Shown: positions 7,130 to 14,793, counted from the first letter of the stretch. The stretch: DNA of 17,558 nt from Chloroflexota bacterium (GCA_023381895.1 JAMCTA010000055.1:1-17558); one strand, 5' to 3'. Made by a program: numbers and translations. Notes: generated by a model from the letters alone, not told the origin.

Positions 7130-9331
7130 TTAGCCTCCAAAGCCACCGAAGCCCCGATTAGGGAAGCCAGGAGCCGTGCGGTTTCCAGCTCCTGGCACTC
7201 CTCCAGCACCGGTGATGATCGTGTCCCCCAAGCTCAAGCCAGAGACTACCTCGATGTTGGTACCATCGCTCAGACCAGTCTCAATCACTTTGAGCACCGG
7301 CTTGCCATTCTCCAGTACGTACACTGGAGCCCGCGATGTGGTGGCACTCTGCCCGCTGGCACGCCCACCGCCTACTACGGAACGAGCTGCCCCATTCGTC
7401 GTGGTCGCCGTCTGGGCGCTTGCGCTCGGACGTGCAAAGCCTGCTCTTGGGGTGCCGGAAGCAGCGGCTCGCTGGACCTGGGACTGAGCATAGGTGATGG
7501 CAGCGACAGGAATCGTCAACACATTGTTCTTCTGCTGTGTCACGATGTTGACATTCGCCGTCATGCCAGGCAACAGCTTCACCGTCGTGGACTCAATGGT
7601 ACTCGTGACATCGTAGTTCACGATGTTCTGCTGAATGATGCCCAGAGGCTGAATGATCGCTACTCTCCCAGTGAACGTGTCGTTGGGAAAGGCATCAAGC
7701 GTGAAGTCGACGTGGTTTCCGATCTGAATCTTGGCCATATCGGCCTCATTGACCTGCGCAATCACCTGTAGGGCACTGAGTGTATTGAGGAGAATGAAGC
7801 CACTCGCTGTACTGGTACCCGAGATTGGTCCGCCCGTGAGCCACTGGCCTACAGCCCCATTGACTTCCGCAACCGTAGCGTCGATCGGCGAGACGAGCGT
7901 CGCGGCATTCAGATTTGACTGAGCCACAGCCACGGCAGCTTGGGCGTTCGCCACAGCAGCCTTCGCACTATCGATATCGGCCTGCGTCGGTGGGGTCGTG
8001 AGAATAGCAAGATTTGACTGTGCCATTTTGGCGGCCTGTTGGGCGGTGTCTATTGCCGCTTGGGATGCCTGCACTGCGCTCGCAGCCTTGGTTTGCTGGT
8101 CCGCAAGGACGGCTTGGGCGCTCCGCACAGATGCATTCGCTGTATTGATCTGCTGCTGAGCCGCTTGCAACTGTCCCTGATTCTTGGCTTGGTCAGACGC
8201 CAGGTTCGTCTGGGCGGTCTTCAGAGCGGCAGTTGCACTATCGACTGCCTGCTGCGCCGCCAAGCTCGATGCTTCCTGCTTCACCTTGTCGGCATTGGCA
8301 GTATTGATAGCGGTCTGCAAATTGCCCTGCGCTGTCGTCACTGCCTGCTGCGCCTGAGTCAGCTGTTGCTGCGCCTGAGCTTGTGACTGGGCAATCTGCG
8401 CTTGCACGGTGTTGATAGCTGTCATCTGAGTATTGACGTTCGCCTGGGCGGTATTACATCCCGCTGACACGCTCGGGGAATTCGAGCCGCAGGCATTATC
8501 CCGCGCCACCTGCGCAGTGTACAGAGCATTTTTTGCTTGGGCTAGCTGCTGCTGCTCAACAGGCGTGCCACTCTGCACAATCGTCTGTGTATTCCGCAAG
8601 TTTTGCTGCGCATTTTGCACCGCCTGCTGCGCATTTTGCAAGGCCGTCTGATCACCTTGCAACGCCACGCCTACCTGCTGCTGTACTGACGCTTGGCTCT
8701 TCTTCGCATTGTCCAGAGCTTGTTGCGCGTTGGCCACTACCACCTGATCTGCGGTCAGCGCCTTATCCACCTCCTGCTTCACCGCGTTGTAGTTGGCTTG
8801 GACATCGGAGAGCGACTGCTCAGCATTCGCCAGCGCCACTGAGTCCATTTGGGCATCCCTGGCGTTCTGCTGCTCAACGAGCGGTAAGTTCTTCTGCGCA
8901 TTCGCGACGTTCTGCTGGGCTGCTGCGATAGCCTGTTTGTCCGCGTCAATCTGCTGCTGCGTTGGTCCAGTCATGACCTTCTCCAGTGCAGCCTGCTCTT
9001 GAGCGAGCTGAGCTTGAGCCTGCTTCAGGGCATTCTCGAGATCCGTCGTGTCTTCCTTCGCAAGCACCTGCCCCGCCTTCACCTTCTGACCGGGCGCCAC
9101 ATCAATCGCGGCGATGTGCCCACTCTGCTTAAACGTCAGCGGCAGGGATTGTGCTGCGCTGACTGGTCCCGTCGCAGAAACGACAACATCGATATTGCCT
9201 CGCTTGACCTTTGCCGTCTGATACAAAGCTCCAGCCGGGGTGGCAGTGCGTGTCCGAATGGCATACACCACACCACCAGCTGCGACCAACAAGACGAGGA
9301 CAATGAGTGCCGCCCGAAAGGGGAAGTTCAT
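7130..9331 (-). CDS. MacA/HlyD-type membrane fusion protein with giant coiled-coil hairpin
   Basis: This is the periplasmic-adaptor-like subunit of the exporter, 733 residues against roughly 370-450 for usual MacA proteins. A signal-anchor helix is at 7-25. The first lipoyl half is at about 66-95 (GHIAAIDVAPGQKVKAGQVL) and the second at about 478-500 (LVSPIDATVAEVNGAVGQWL). A beta-barrel covers about 518-600 (LPGMTANVNIV) and a membrane-proximal domain about 603-710. A Gly/Phe tail PNRGFGGFGG ends the protein. Between the lipoyl halves, about 380 Ala/Gln-rich residues form the hairpin. It is built of 32-residue repeats and has Cys281 and Cys292 bracketing a Ser/Gly loop at its midpoint. ATG 9331 is chosen because the helix follows at once, though it lacks a clear ribosome site. 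GTG 9361 is an alternative, and the frame opens as far as 9454. It is the first gene of the three-gene operon. In a cell without an outer membrane the hairpin could span the wall (inference). Confidence 0.93.
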   Translation of the reverse strand: MNFPFRAALIVLVLLVAAGGVVYAIRTRTATPAGALYQTAKVKRGNIDVVVSATGPVSAAQSLPLTFKQSGHIAAIDVAPGQKVKAGQVLAKEDTTDLENALKQAQAQLAQEQAALEKVMTGPTQQQIDADKQAIAAAQQNVANAQKNLPLVEQQNARDAQMDSVALANAEQSLSDVQANYNAVKQEVDKALTADQVVVANAQQALDNAKKSQASVQQQVGVALQGDQTALQNAQQAVQNAQQNLRNTQTIVQSGTPVEQQQLAQAKNALYTAQVARDNACGSNSPSVSAGCNTAQANVNTQMTAINTVQAQIAQSQAQAQQQLTQAQQAVTTAQGNLQTAINTANADKVKQEASSLAAQQAVDSATAALKTAQTNLASDQAKNQGQLQAAQQQINTANASVRSAQAVLADQQTKAASAVQASQAAIDTAQQAAKMAQSNLAILTTPPTQADIDSAKAAVANAQAAVAVAQSNLNAATLVSPIDATVAEVNGAVGQWLTGGPISGTSTASGFILLNTLSALQVIAQVNEADMAKIQIGNHVDFTLDAFPNDTFTGRVAIIQPLGIIQQNIVNYDVTSTIESTTVKLLPGMTANVNIVTQQKNNVLTIPVAAITYAQSQVQRAAASGTPRAGFARPSASAQTATTTNGAARSVVGGGRASGQSATTSRAPVYVLENGKPVLKVIETGLSDGTNIEVVSGLSLGDTIITGAGGVPGAGNRTAPGFPNRGFGGFGG
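7910..9016 (-). repeat. 32-residue (96-bp) tandem repeats coding the hairpin
   Basis: Written in rows of 32 residues, the hairpin keeps phase. Arm 1 rows start at residues 106, 138 (AQQNV), 170 (AEQSL), 202 (AQQAL), 234 (AQQAV) and 266 (AKNAL). Arm 2 rows start at 295 (AQANV), 327 (AQQAV), 359 (AQQAV), 391 (AQQQI), 423 (SQAAI) and 456 (AKAAV, shifted by one). Small or hydrophobic residues fall at row positions 1, 5, 8, 12, 15 and 19, a heptad-like stripe. The last rows of arm 1 and the first of arm 2 are 29 apart, the break being the tip loop. Low-complexity composition inflates similarity, so the exact copy number is tentative. Confidence 0.65.
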
Positions 9332-9761
9332 CGACCGGTTCGCTGCTGACTGCTCTATCACCCCACCCAAACCCTTTCGAGAGATCAACGTCACCCGCAC
9401 ATTGCAAACCGTAGACCGCCGGAGTAGGAATATCCGATAGACGATAGTACGCAACGCTCACAGTGAATGCGTGATGAGCGATGAAGAATTTGTAAAGCTT
9501 TGGTCACGGGCTCTGGTCAAGGACACTTGTCGCGGGTACACTCTCAGTGTCAACATCGTTTGCCGTAATGCTCAGAGTTTTGTTGAGCTAGCGTTCTCGG
9601 TTTTTTGCCTTCCGGGTGCGCGCGAAGGCTACCCTGGGACCAGATCCCAGGGTGGTTTCGTTTAAGGGCGGGGAGAGCGCACCGCAAGCTCCTCACCTCT
9701 CACGATGCAGACTCACGCGGCATTTGTACGCTCCGTAGCAAGGAAAGTCAGCGCATTACGA
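9332..9761. other. Intergenic gap, 430 bp, leader side of exporter operon
   Basis: This separates the start of the fusion-protein gene from the end of the Nudix gene, both on the reverse strand. A consensus -35 TTGACA on the reverse strand (9553 down to 9548) overlaps an inverted repeat ACACT-CTC-AGTGT (9539-9551), but the hexamer 17 bases on (ACAAGT) is a poor -10. The promoter is therefore doubtful. The stretch 9570-9658 holds three consecutive hairpins, listed separately. A 64-codon forward frame at 9471-9665 has no ribosome site and no family pattern. Confidence 0.4.
9607..9658 (+). terminator. Two adjacent hairpins, the second a strong terminator-like stem
   Basis: The first stem is GCCTTC (9607-9612) with GAAGGC (9624-9629). 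The second is ACCCTGGGA (9631-9639) with TCCCAGGGT (9645-9653), a perfect 9-bp stem with loop CCAGA, followed by GGTTTCGTTT. A smaller stem, GCTCA/TGAGC (9570-9574 with 9584-9588), and a run of six T (9601-9606) lie before them. The T-rich tail points to forward transcription, yet no forward gene ends here. A small structured RNA is possible, and as a reverse-strand element it would lie downstream of the Nudix gene. Confidence 0.4.
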
Positions 9762-10244
9762 TCAAGGCCGCACCGCAAGCAAGATCCGCTGCTGCACGAC
9801 ACGAACCGCGTACCGTGCCCATCTTTGCACTTCCTCTGTGGCTCCAAGCTCGGCCAGCTGCGTGACGGGGAACCAGTCAACGGCCGTTCCTTCCTCTTCG
9901 TTGAGGACCAGTTCTTCGGAAGACTCTGGGACTGCGACGTAGATCAGATCAATGTGCCCGTGACCCTCAGCAATCTGCTCAACTTGGATGCCTTCTGGTC
10001 GTGCCAGGAGGAGCGGACCGTGTGGATCAACGCTCACCTGATCGAGCCCGGGGAGCAGCCGGCAACGAACGCCTGTTTCCTCCAGAACTTCCCGGACAGC
10101 CGCCACATCAGGAAGCTCATTGGTCTCGATATGTCCTCCCGGCGGCAACCAGAGTTCCAGCTTGCGGTGACGCAAGAGCAGCACTCGGTCTCCTCTCACC
10201 ACAAAGGTCGCGACGGTGAAGTGGCGCTCCACAACCACGGACAT
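9762..10244 (-). CDS. Nudix hydrolase
   Basis: This 160-residue protein has a complete Nudix box at residues 37-59: G, five residues, E, seven residues, then REVLEETGV. This motif binds Mg2+ and hydrolyses a nucleoside diphosphate linked to another group. The preceding strands read HFTVATFVVRGDRVLLLRHRK and WLPPGGHIE, a typical Nudix fold entry. The substrate could be a nucleotide sugar, an oxidised nucleotide or a cofactor; the sequence does not say. ATG 10253 is possible, but AGGA abuts it. ATG 10244 sits nine bases after AGGA and gives the family-like start MSVVVERHF, so I prefer it. The gene diverges from the serine hydrolase gene, with 112 bp between the two starts. Confidence 0.93.
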   Translation of the reverse strand: MSVVVERHFTVATFVVRGDRVLLLRHRKLELWLPPGGHIETNELPDVAAVREVLEETGVRCRLLPGLDQVSVDPHGPLLLARPEGIQVEQIAEGHGHIDLIYVAVPESSEELVLNEEEGTAVDWFPVTQLAELGATEEVQRWARYAVRVVQQRILLAVRP

Positions 10245-10356
10245 CAACCTCATTCCTGAGCACTCTTACGACTTGGTCTTCAACTAGACACGGAGGCCGC
10301 GTCTGCGTATCCTCTTCACACGTTGGCACTAGCGGCCGGAAGGACGTGAGCGATAG

Positions 10357-11193
10357 GTGGGTAGTGACGCTCATGACCTTCTCCGCAACCGTCTCCTCGA
10401 CATATTCCGCACGTCGCCGGCACACTACGCACTCTATCTCTACGCACCAAGCTGCTTCTCTGAACCACTCACTATGAACAGCGATGATCCCTTCTATGCG
10501 GCGAGCATCATCAAGCTACCAATCATGCTCGCTGCTTTCGAGCTAGGCCATCGTGGTTTTCTTAACTTTGACGAGCGGCTCACGCTCTCAACGAGCGACA
10601 TCGTGGGAGGCTCAGGGGCACTCCAGCTGTTGACCTCCGGTATATCACTGTCAATCTGGGACCTCCTACGCTTCATGATCTGTGTCAGTGACAACACCGC
10701 AACGAATATGTTGATCAATCGCTTGGGTATGGAGCAAATCAACGCCATCCTTGAAGGCTGGGGACTACGAATCACTCGTGTACATCATCTGCTCCAAGTG
10801 GGGCGGGAAGGCATGGCTCAGAGAAACACCCTTACCGTGGGCGAGATAGGGGCACTGTTGACGCGTGTTGCACAGGGTAGCATCGTGTCTCGCTGGGCAT
10901 GCGAACAGGCAGTCGCCATTCTCAAGCGGCAACAGTTCAACGATGAGATTCCCGCGCTCCTGCCCACCAAGCGTCCCGACGTTGTAGGAGCACTGCCAGT
11001 CCTAGAGGTTGCTCACAAGACCGGTTGGATCCCGGGAACGCGCCACGACGCTGCAATCGTCTACACTCCTACGCTCTCCTACGTACTCTGCATCTTTTGT
11101 GACCAGATTGCAGATGACGCCGCAACACGCCTGGTGATGCGGCAAGTGTCACGTGTGGTGTTCGACAGCATAATGGCAGCTTGCGAAGGATAG
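10357..11193 (+). CDS. Beta-lactamase-fold serine hydrolase, cytosolic, class A Glu missing
   Basis: This 278-residue protein belongs to the class A beta-lactamase / penicillin-binding transpeptidase fold. The three active-site elements are present: SxxK as S50-I-I-K53 (nucleophile and base), SDN at 111-113, and KTG at 221-223 in AHKTGWIPGTRHDAAIV. GGSGALQ (84-90) is also as in the family. No signal peptide is present, whereas true beta-lactamases are exported. Between SDN and KTG the omega-loop ExxLN motif, with the Glu needed for deacylation, is absent: after ITRVHH the chain goes straight to LLQVGREGMAQRN. So an esterase, amidase or peptidase of the fold is likelier than a penicillin-destroying enzyme. 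The start is GTG directly after an in-frame TAG, with GGAAGGA 12 bases upstream; the next in-frame Met is at residue 40. It leads a forward cluster with two sugar-type oxidoreductases, the next 37 bp away. Confidence 0.85.
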   Translation: MGSDAHDLLRNRLLDIFRTSPAHYALYLYAPSCFSEPLTMNSDDPFYAASIIKLPIMLAAFELGHRGFLNFDERLTLSTSDIVGGSGALQLLTSGISLSIWDLLRFMICVSDNTATNMLINRLGMEQINAILEGWGLRITRVHHLLQVGREGMAQRNTLTVGEIGALLTRVAQGSIVSRWACEQAVAILKRQQFNDEIPALLPTKRPDVVGALPVLEVAHKTGWIPGTRHDAAIVYTPTLSYVLCIFCDQIADDAATRLVMRQVSRVVFDSIMAACEG

Positions 11194-11230
11194 CTTAGTT
11201 GCTCGCCACAGAAAGGTAGCGACGAAATCG

Positions 11231-12244
11231 ATGACAGAGATTGTTCGGATCGGTCTCATAGGCGCTGGGGGGATGGGTCGTGGGCACGCAGATGCGGTGC
11301 GCGGCCTCACTAATGCTAAGATCGTCGCCGTTGCCGAGACCGATGAGGGTCGAGGCCGGGAGCTAGCCGGCCGGCTTGGTGTGCCCTGGATACGTGACTA
11401 CCACGAGTTACTCTTGGATGATGCAATCGATGCTGTCTCAATTGCCAGCCCCCCATTTCTCCACCGGGAGATGGTGGAAGCGGCGGCGGCGGCGAAGAAG
11501 CACGTCTTTTGCGAGAAGCCTCTAGCGCCAACTGTTGCTGACTGTGAGGTGATGCTGGCGGCTGCTGAGCAGGCTAGCATCACTTTGATGGTGGGCCAAG
11601 TGCTCCGGTACCTCTCACCTTTCCTCAAGATCCGTGAGATCGTCAATTCGGGTGGCATCGGCACACCACTGAGCGCCTTCGTCACGCGCCTGTCCGGAGG
11701 GCGTGACAGCAGCTTCGAGATTCCCTGGCGCAAGAGGCTTGCCACATCAGGCGGCGTGCTGATGGAGATCAACGCACACGAGCTTGACCTCCTGCGTTGC
11801 CTCTGCGGCGACGTCGCAAGCGTCTATGCGGAGATGGACAACTATTCCCACCCCGACCACGATTACTGCGATCTCGCCTTCATCAGTCTCCGCTTTCGGA
11901 ATGGCGCGATCGGCCTCCTCTACAGCAGCACGACGAGTGCGATCGGAGGTACCTCTGGCCTCATTCAAGGGACTGAGGGTGCGATCCGCTACGAAGGTTG
12001 GGGCCGTCGGGGACGAATCGAGTGGAAGCGCTATGATGCTGCGGAGCCGGTCATTATCGATCTCTCGACTCTGGAGGCCAGAAATGGTTATGAGCACGAG
12101 TTCGATCTGTTCGCACAGGCGGTACTCCAACGAACAGTACCGGAGATCACTGGCCTGGACGGCCTCAAGGCGGTGGAGCTTGCAGAGGCGGCCTACACGG
12201 CAGGACGCACGCGCCAGCCACTGGTGCTACCGGTCAGAAGCTAG
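11231..12244 (+). CDS. Gfo/Idh/MocA-family NAD(P)-dependent oxidoreductase (first copy)
   Basis: This 337-residue protein has the two-domain Gfo/Idh/MocA fold. The family oxidises or reduces sugars, inositols and sugar nucleotides with NAD(P). The N-terminal Rossmann motif GLIGAGGMGRGHA starts at residue 8, and the acidic residue after strand 2 (AETDEG) suggests NAD preference. CEKPLAP (94-100) holds the family EKP lysine (K96). GGVLMEINAHELDLL (174-188) holds the active-site histidine H183 with D186. The end FDLFAQAVL...GLDGLKAVELAEAAYTAGR is typical. ATG 11231 is clear, but the ribosome site is weak (GAAAGG about 14 bases upstream). It follows the serine hydrolase by 37 bp and precedes a second family member by 46 bp, so the three are probably co-transcribed. 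Substrate unknown. Confidence 0.93.
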   Translation: MTEIVRIGLIGAGGMGRGHADAVRGLTNAKIVAVAETDEGRGRELAGRLGVPWIRDYHELLLDDAIDAVSIASPPFLHREMVEAAAAAKKHVFCEKPLAPTVADCEVMLAAAEQASITLMVGQVLRYLSPFLKIREIVNSGGIGTPLSAFVTRLSGGRDSSFEIPWRKRLATSGGVLMEINAHELDLLRCLCGDVASVYAEMDNYSHPDHDYCDLAFISLRFRNGAIGLLYSSTTSAIGGTSGLIQGTEGAIRYEGWGRRGRIEWKRYDAAEPVIIDLSTLEARNGYEHEFDLFAQAVLQRTVPEITGLDGLKAVELAEAAYTAGRTRQPLVLPVRS

Positions 12245-12290
12245 CCCGCTTTCCCAAATAGTGGAAGAGTAAAGAGAGCAAGGAAGGGGA

Positions 12291-13529
12291 ATGGTCATGG
12301 AGCTGGGACTCATTGGCTGCGGCGGAATCGCTCGGAACCGGCACCTCCCGGCATTAGAGCGTCTCCGGCTGGCCGGTCGCGACCAAGATGTCGAAGTGCA
12401 TGCGGTGGCGGACTCGGCGCTGGTCAACGCTGAAATCGCCGCTGACTGGTGTGCCGAGCATCTTGGGCGCCGTCCGCTGGTCTACCAGGACTACCGGCAG
12501 ATGCTATCCGATACCTCCCTTGACGCCGTGGACATCTGTCTGCCACACGGTCTTCACCACGTGGCAGGTATTGCGGCCTTTGAAGCCGGACTGCACGTGG
12601 TACTCGAAAAGCCGTTTACGGTTACCATGAAGACAGGACGAGCTCTGGTAGATGCTGGGGAGAAAGCGGGGCGCATACTGGCACTCGCTGTTCCTATGCG
12701 CCGGATGCCCGGCCAGCGGGCGGCAGCGTGGGCAATCAATCAGGCAAAGTTGATCGGTGATCCTTGGACGTTCTTCTGCCACGATGTTCGCCCCCGGCCC
12801 CCTGTACAGCGCCCAGCGGCAAGCGCGGCAGCACCAGCAGTCGAGCGCCGTCCTGTGCGCGAAAACTGGCGCGCCGACCGGCGCATGTCTGGTGGGGCCA
12901 TGGTGGTGGATAGCGGATTCCACTTCATGGACACCATTCGCATGCTGTTCGGCGAAGTGGAGCAGGTCTACGCAGAGCTGCGAGGCTTCGGCCCAGACGG
13001 CGCCAATACAGTTCGTGAGGGTCGAGAAAACACCGCCATCATAACCTTCACGTTTGAGAGTGGCTTGGTGGGCAGCTGGACGTGGTCGGCAGGCCTCATT
13101 GGTCAGGGAGCGAACAGCCTTATCTTCTATGGCAGCGAGGGATCTCTGGAAGACACCGGGACCCACAGCCAGTACGCGGTGTACCACCTATTCATGAATG
13201 GGGGCGAGCTCACGACAAAGGGTGGCGAGAAGCGATCCCTCGATCAGTTGAAGGAAGAGCATCTCGCGTGGCTGAGCCCTGCAGAGCGCGAGCGACTATT
13301 CCCCGGCGGCGTGACCGACGAATTCGCCATCGAACTCCACGATTTCTTCCAAGCTGTGCGGACCGGTGGATCACCAGAGGTCGACGGCGATGAAGGCCTC
13401 AAGACCTTGGCACTACCGCTGGCTGTGTATGAATCCGGTTACGTGCATACCGCAGTCAAGATTAGAGACGTCCTCGATAGAACAGTTCACGCCTACCAGG
13501 ACGAAATTGACGCCGAATGGCCTGTGTGA
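12291..13529 (+). CDS. Gfo/Idh/MocA-family oxidoreductase (second copy, with Pro/Ala-rich insert)
   Basis: This 412-residue member of the Gfo/Idh/MocA family is about 75 residues longer than its neighbour. The Rossmann motif GLIGCGGIARNRHLP is at residues 6-20, EKPFTV at 106-111 (K107), and the catalytic segment GGAMVVDSGFHFMD at 201-214 (H211, D214). Residues about 167-190 form a Pro/Ala/Arg-rich insert (RPRPPVQRPAASAAAP) between the domains, next to the expected active site. The C-terminal part also has additions (LSPAERERLFPGG). ATG 12291 has AGGAAGGGG just upstream; ATG 12297, two codons later, has a better spacing, so the exact start is uncertain. It is diverged from the first copy, so not a recent duplication. 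The pair may act on successive or alternative sugar substrates (inference). Its stop is 12 bp from that of the convergent Mrp gene. Confidence 0.92.
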   Translation: MVMELGLIGCGGIARNRHLPALERLRLAGRDQDVEVHAVADSALVNAEIAADWCAEHLGRRPLVYQDYRQMLSDTSLDAVDICLPHGLHHVAGIAAFEAGLHVVLEKPFTVTMKTGRALVDAGEKAGRILALAVPMRRMPGQRAAAWAINQAKLIGDPWTFFCHDVRPRPPVQRPAASAAAPAVERRPVRENWRADRRMSGGAMVVDSGFHFMDTIRMLFGEVEQVYAELRGFGPDGANTVREGRENTAIITFTFESGLVGSWTWSAGLIGQGANSLIFYGSEGSLEDTGTHSQYAVYHLFMNGGELTTKGGEKRSLDQLKEEHLAWLSPAERERLFPGGVTDEFAIELHDFFQAVRTGGSPEVDGDEGLKTLALPLAVYESGYVHTAVKIRDVLDRTVHAYQDEIDAEWPV

Positions 13530-13541
13530 ATAGTACGAGCG

Positions 13542-14702
13542 TCAGCGCTCCTGGACCTGTAGCAAAGGCAGCACACGTGCGGCGCGAATGCTGGCCTGCC
13601 GGGCAAGCGCTCGCGCTACGTGGTCGAACGCATCCCGCTGCGGTGAAGGCTGATCGCTAGCGGTGACCGGACGGCCCTCGTCGCCACTCTCACGCAACGC
13701 CTGATCGAGCGGAATCTCGCCTAAGAAGGGGACCTTCAGGTGCTCGCAGAGCTGGCGAGCACCACCATGACTGAACACGTCGGTTCGATCACCACAAGCA
13801 GGGCACACAAAATAGCTCATGTTCTCAACAAATCCCAGGATCGGCACGTGGAGCTGCTTGAACATCCCGTAAGCCTTACTGGCGATTCCCAACGCCACGT
13901 GCTGTGGGGTAGAAACGATGACCACACCGGTAAGGCTGAGCACCTGAGCCGTCGTGAGCTGAACGTCACCCGTTCCTGGAGGGAGATCGATGATGAGGTA
14001 GTCCAGATCACCCCACTCGACCTCTTGAATCATTTGCGTCACAGCCTGGCTGATCATCGGGCCGCGCCAGACGATAGGCTCATCTTCAGAGATCAAGAAG
14101 CCCATAGACATCACTCTCAGTCCGTACGCTTCGAGAGGCTGTATGCGATCTTCGAGCACCCGTGGGGCGTCTCGCACGCTCAGGAGCGTCGGGACGCTTG
14201 GACCGTACACGTCGGCATCGAGGATGCCGACCTGGGCACCGCTGCGTGCTAGAGAACAGGCGAGGTTCACTGCAACCGTCGACTTACCCACGCCGCCCTT
14301 GCCACTGGCAACGCCGATCACATTCTTCACGCCCTTGAGTTCCGCCCGGTGTGGTCCACCTGAAGGGGCGCGCACGTTCGCAGTCATCTGCACATCTACT
14401 TGAGACACTCCTGGAACAGCAGACACCGCTGTGCGCGCTTGCGCCTCAAGCTCATCGCGCAAAGGACAAGCGGGCGTGGTGAGCTCAAACGTGAACTGTA
14501 CACGAACCCCATCGTCCCCCAGCGCAATTTGAAGGTTCTTGATCATGCCAAGAGATACAACGTCGCGCTGAAAGTCCGGGTCGATGACGGAACGGAGCGC
14601 CTGGAGCACGACTGCCTCGGTCACCAGGACGGGCGGGGTACTGAGCCCATCAGCTACAGAGTCGGATTTGGACTGGGCTCTACGGAAACCGAAACGCGGC
14701 AC
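13542..14702 (-). CDS. mrp: Mrp/ApbC/NBP35-family iron-sulfur carrier ATPase with N-terminal MIP18 domain
   Basis: This P-loop protein (386 residues from the preferred start) belongs to the Mrp/ApbC group, which binds a labile Fe-S cluster and passes it to target enzymes. Numbering here is from GTG 14702. A MIP18/DUF59 domain comes first (about 28-110; VIDPDFQRDVVSLGMIKNL, and TPACPLRDEL with Cys79). The deviant Walker A GVASGKGGVGKST is at 130-142, switch motifs LDADVYGPS and IIDLPPGTGD follow, and the cluster-binding C-x-x-C is at C300 and C303 (FVCPACGD). Length is normal for the fused form. The frame opens with GTG 14717, which has no ribosome site; GTG 14702 lies eight bases after GGGAG, so I prefer it. 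It follows the isomerase gene on the same strand by about 90 bp. A housekeeping role is likely, unrelated to the sugar genes. Confidence 0.94.
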   Translation of the reverse strand: MPRFGFRRAQSKSDSVADGLSTPPVLVTEAVVLQALRSVIDPDFQRDVVSLGMIKNLQIALGDDGVRVQFTFELTTPACPLRDELEAQARTAVSAVPGVSQVDVQMTANVRAPSGGPHRAELKGVKNVIGVASGKGGVGKSTVAVNLACSLARSGAQVGILDADVYGPSVPTLLSVRDAPRVLEDRIQPLEAYGLRVMSMGFLISEDEPIVWRGPMISQAVTQMIQEVEWGDLDYLIIDLPPGTGDVQLTTAQVLSLTGVVIVSTPQHVALGIASKAYGMFKQLHVPILGFVENMSYFVCPACGDRTDVFSHGGARQLCEHLKVPFLGEIPLDQALRESGDEGRPVTASDQPSPQRDAFDHVARALARQASIRAARVLPLLQVQER

Positions 14703-14793
14703 GGTCGTTGCTCCCACTGGCTTGGTGCTAGAGGAACTTCCTCCATCGCCATGCTACCACCGGGGGTATAGGCAAGCGATCGTAAACCTGTGC

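Noticed and set aside
7910..9016. CRISPR-like regular repeats in this stretch.
   Set aside because: The periodicity is at protein level (96 bp) inside an open frame, without identical repeats or unique spacers.
9649..9660. AGGGTGGT resembling the start of the T-box riboswitch consensus.
   Set aside because: The next bases (TTCG) break the consensus, no stem I features are visible upstream, and no aminoacyl-tRNA synthetase or amino-acid gene lies downstream on that strand.
9471..9665. A 64-codon forward frame in the exporter leader.
   Set aside because: No ribosome site, no family pattern, and it runs through three hairpins whose stems explain the sequence better.
10357..11193. Calling the serine hydrolase a class A beta-lactamase resistance gene.
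   Set aside because: It keeps SxxK, SDN and KTG but lacks a signal peptide and the omega-loop Glu motif, so resistance is not supported.
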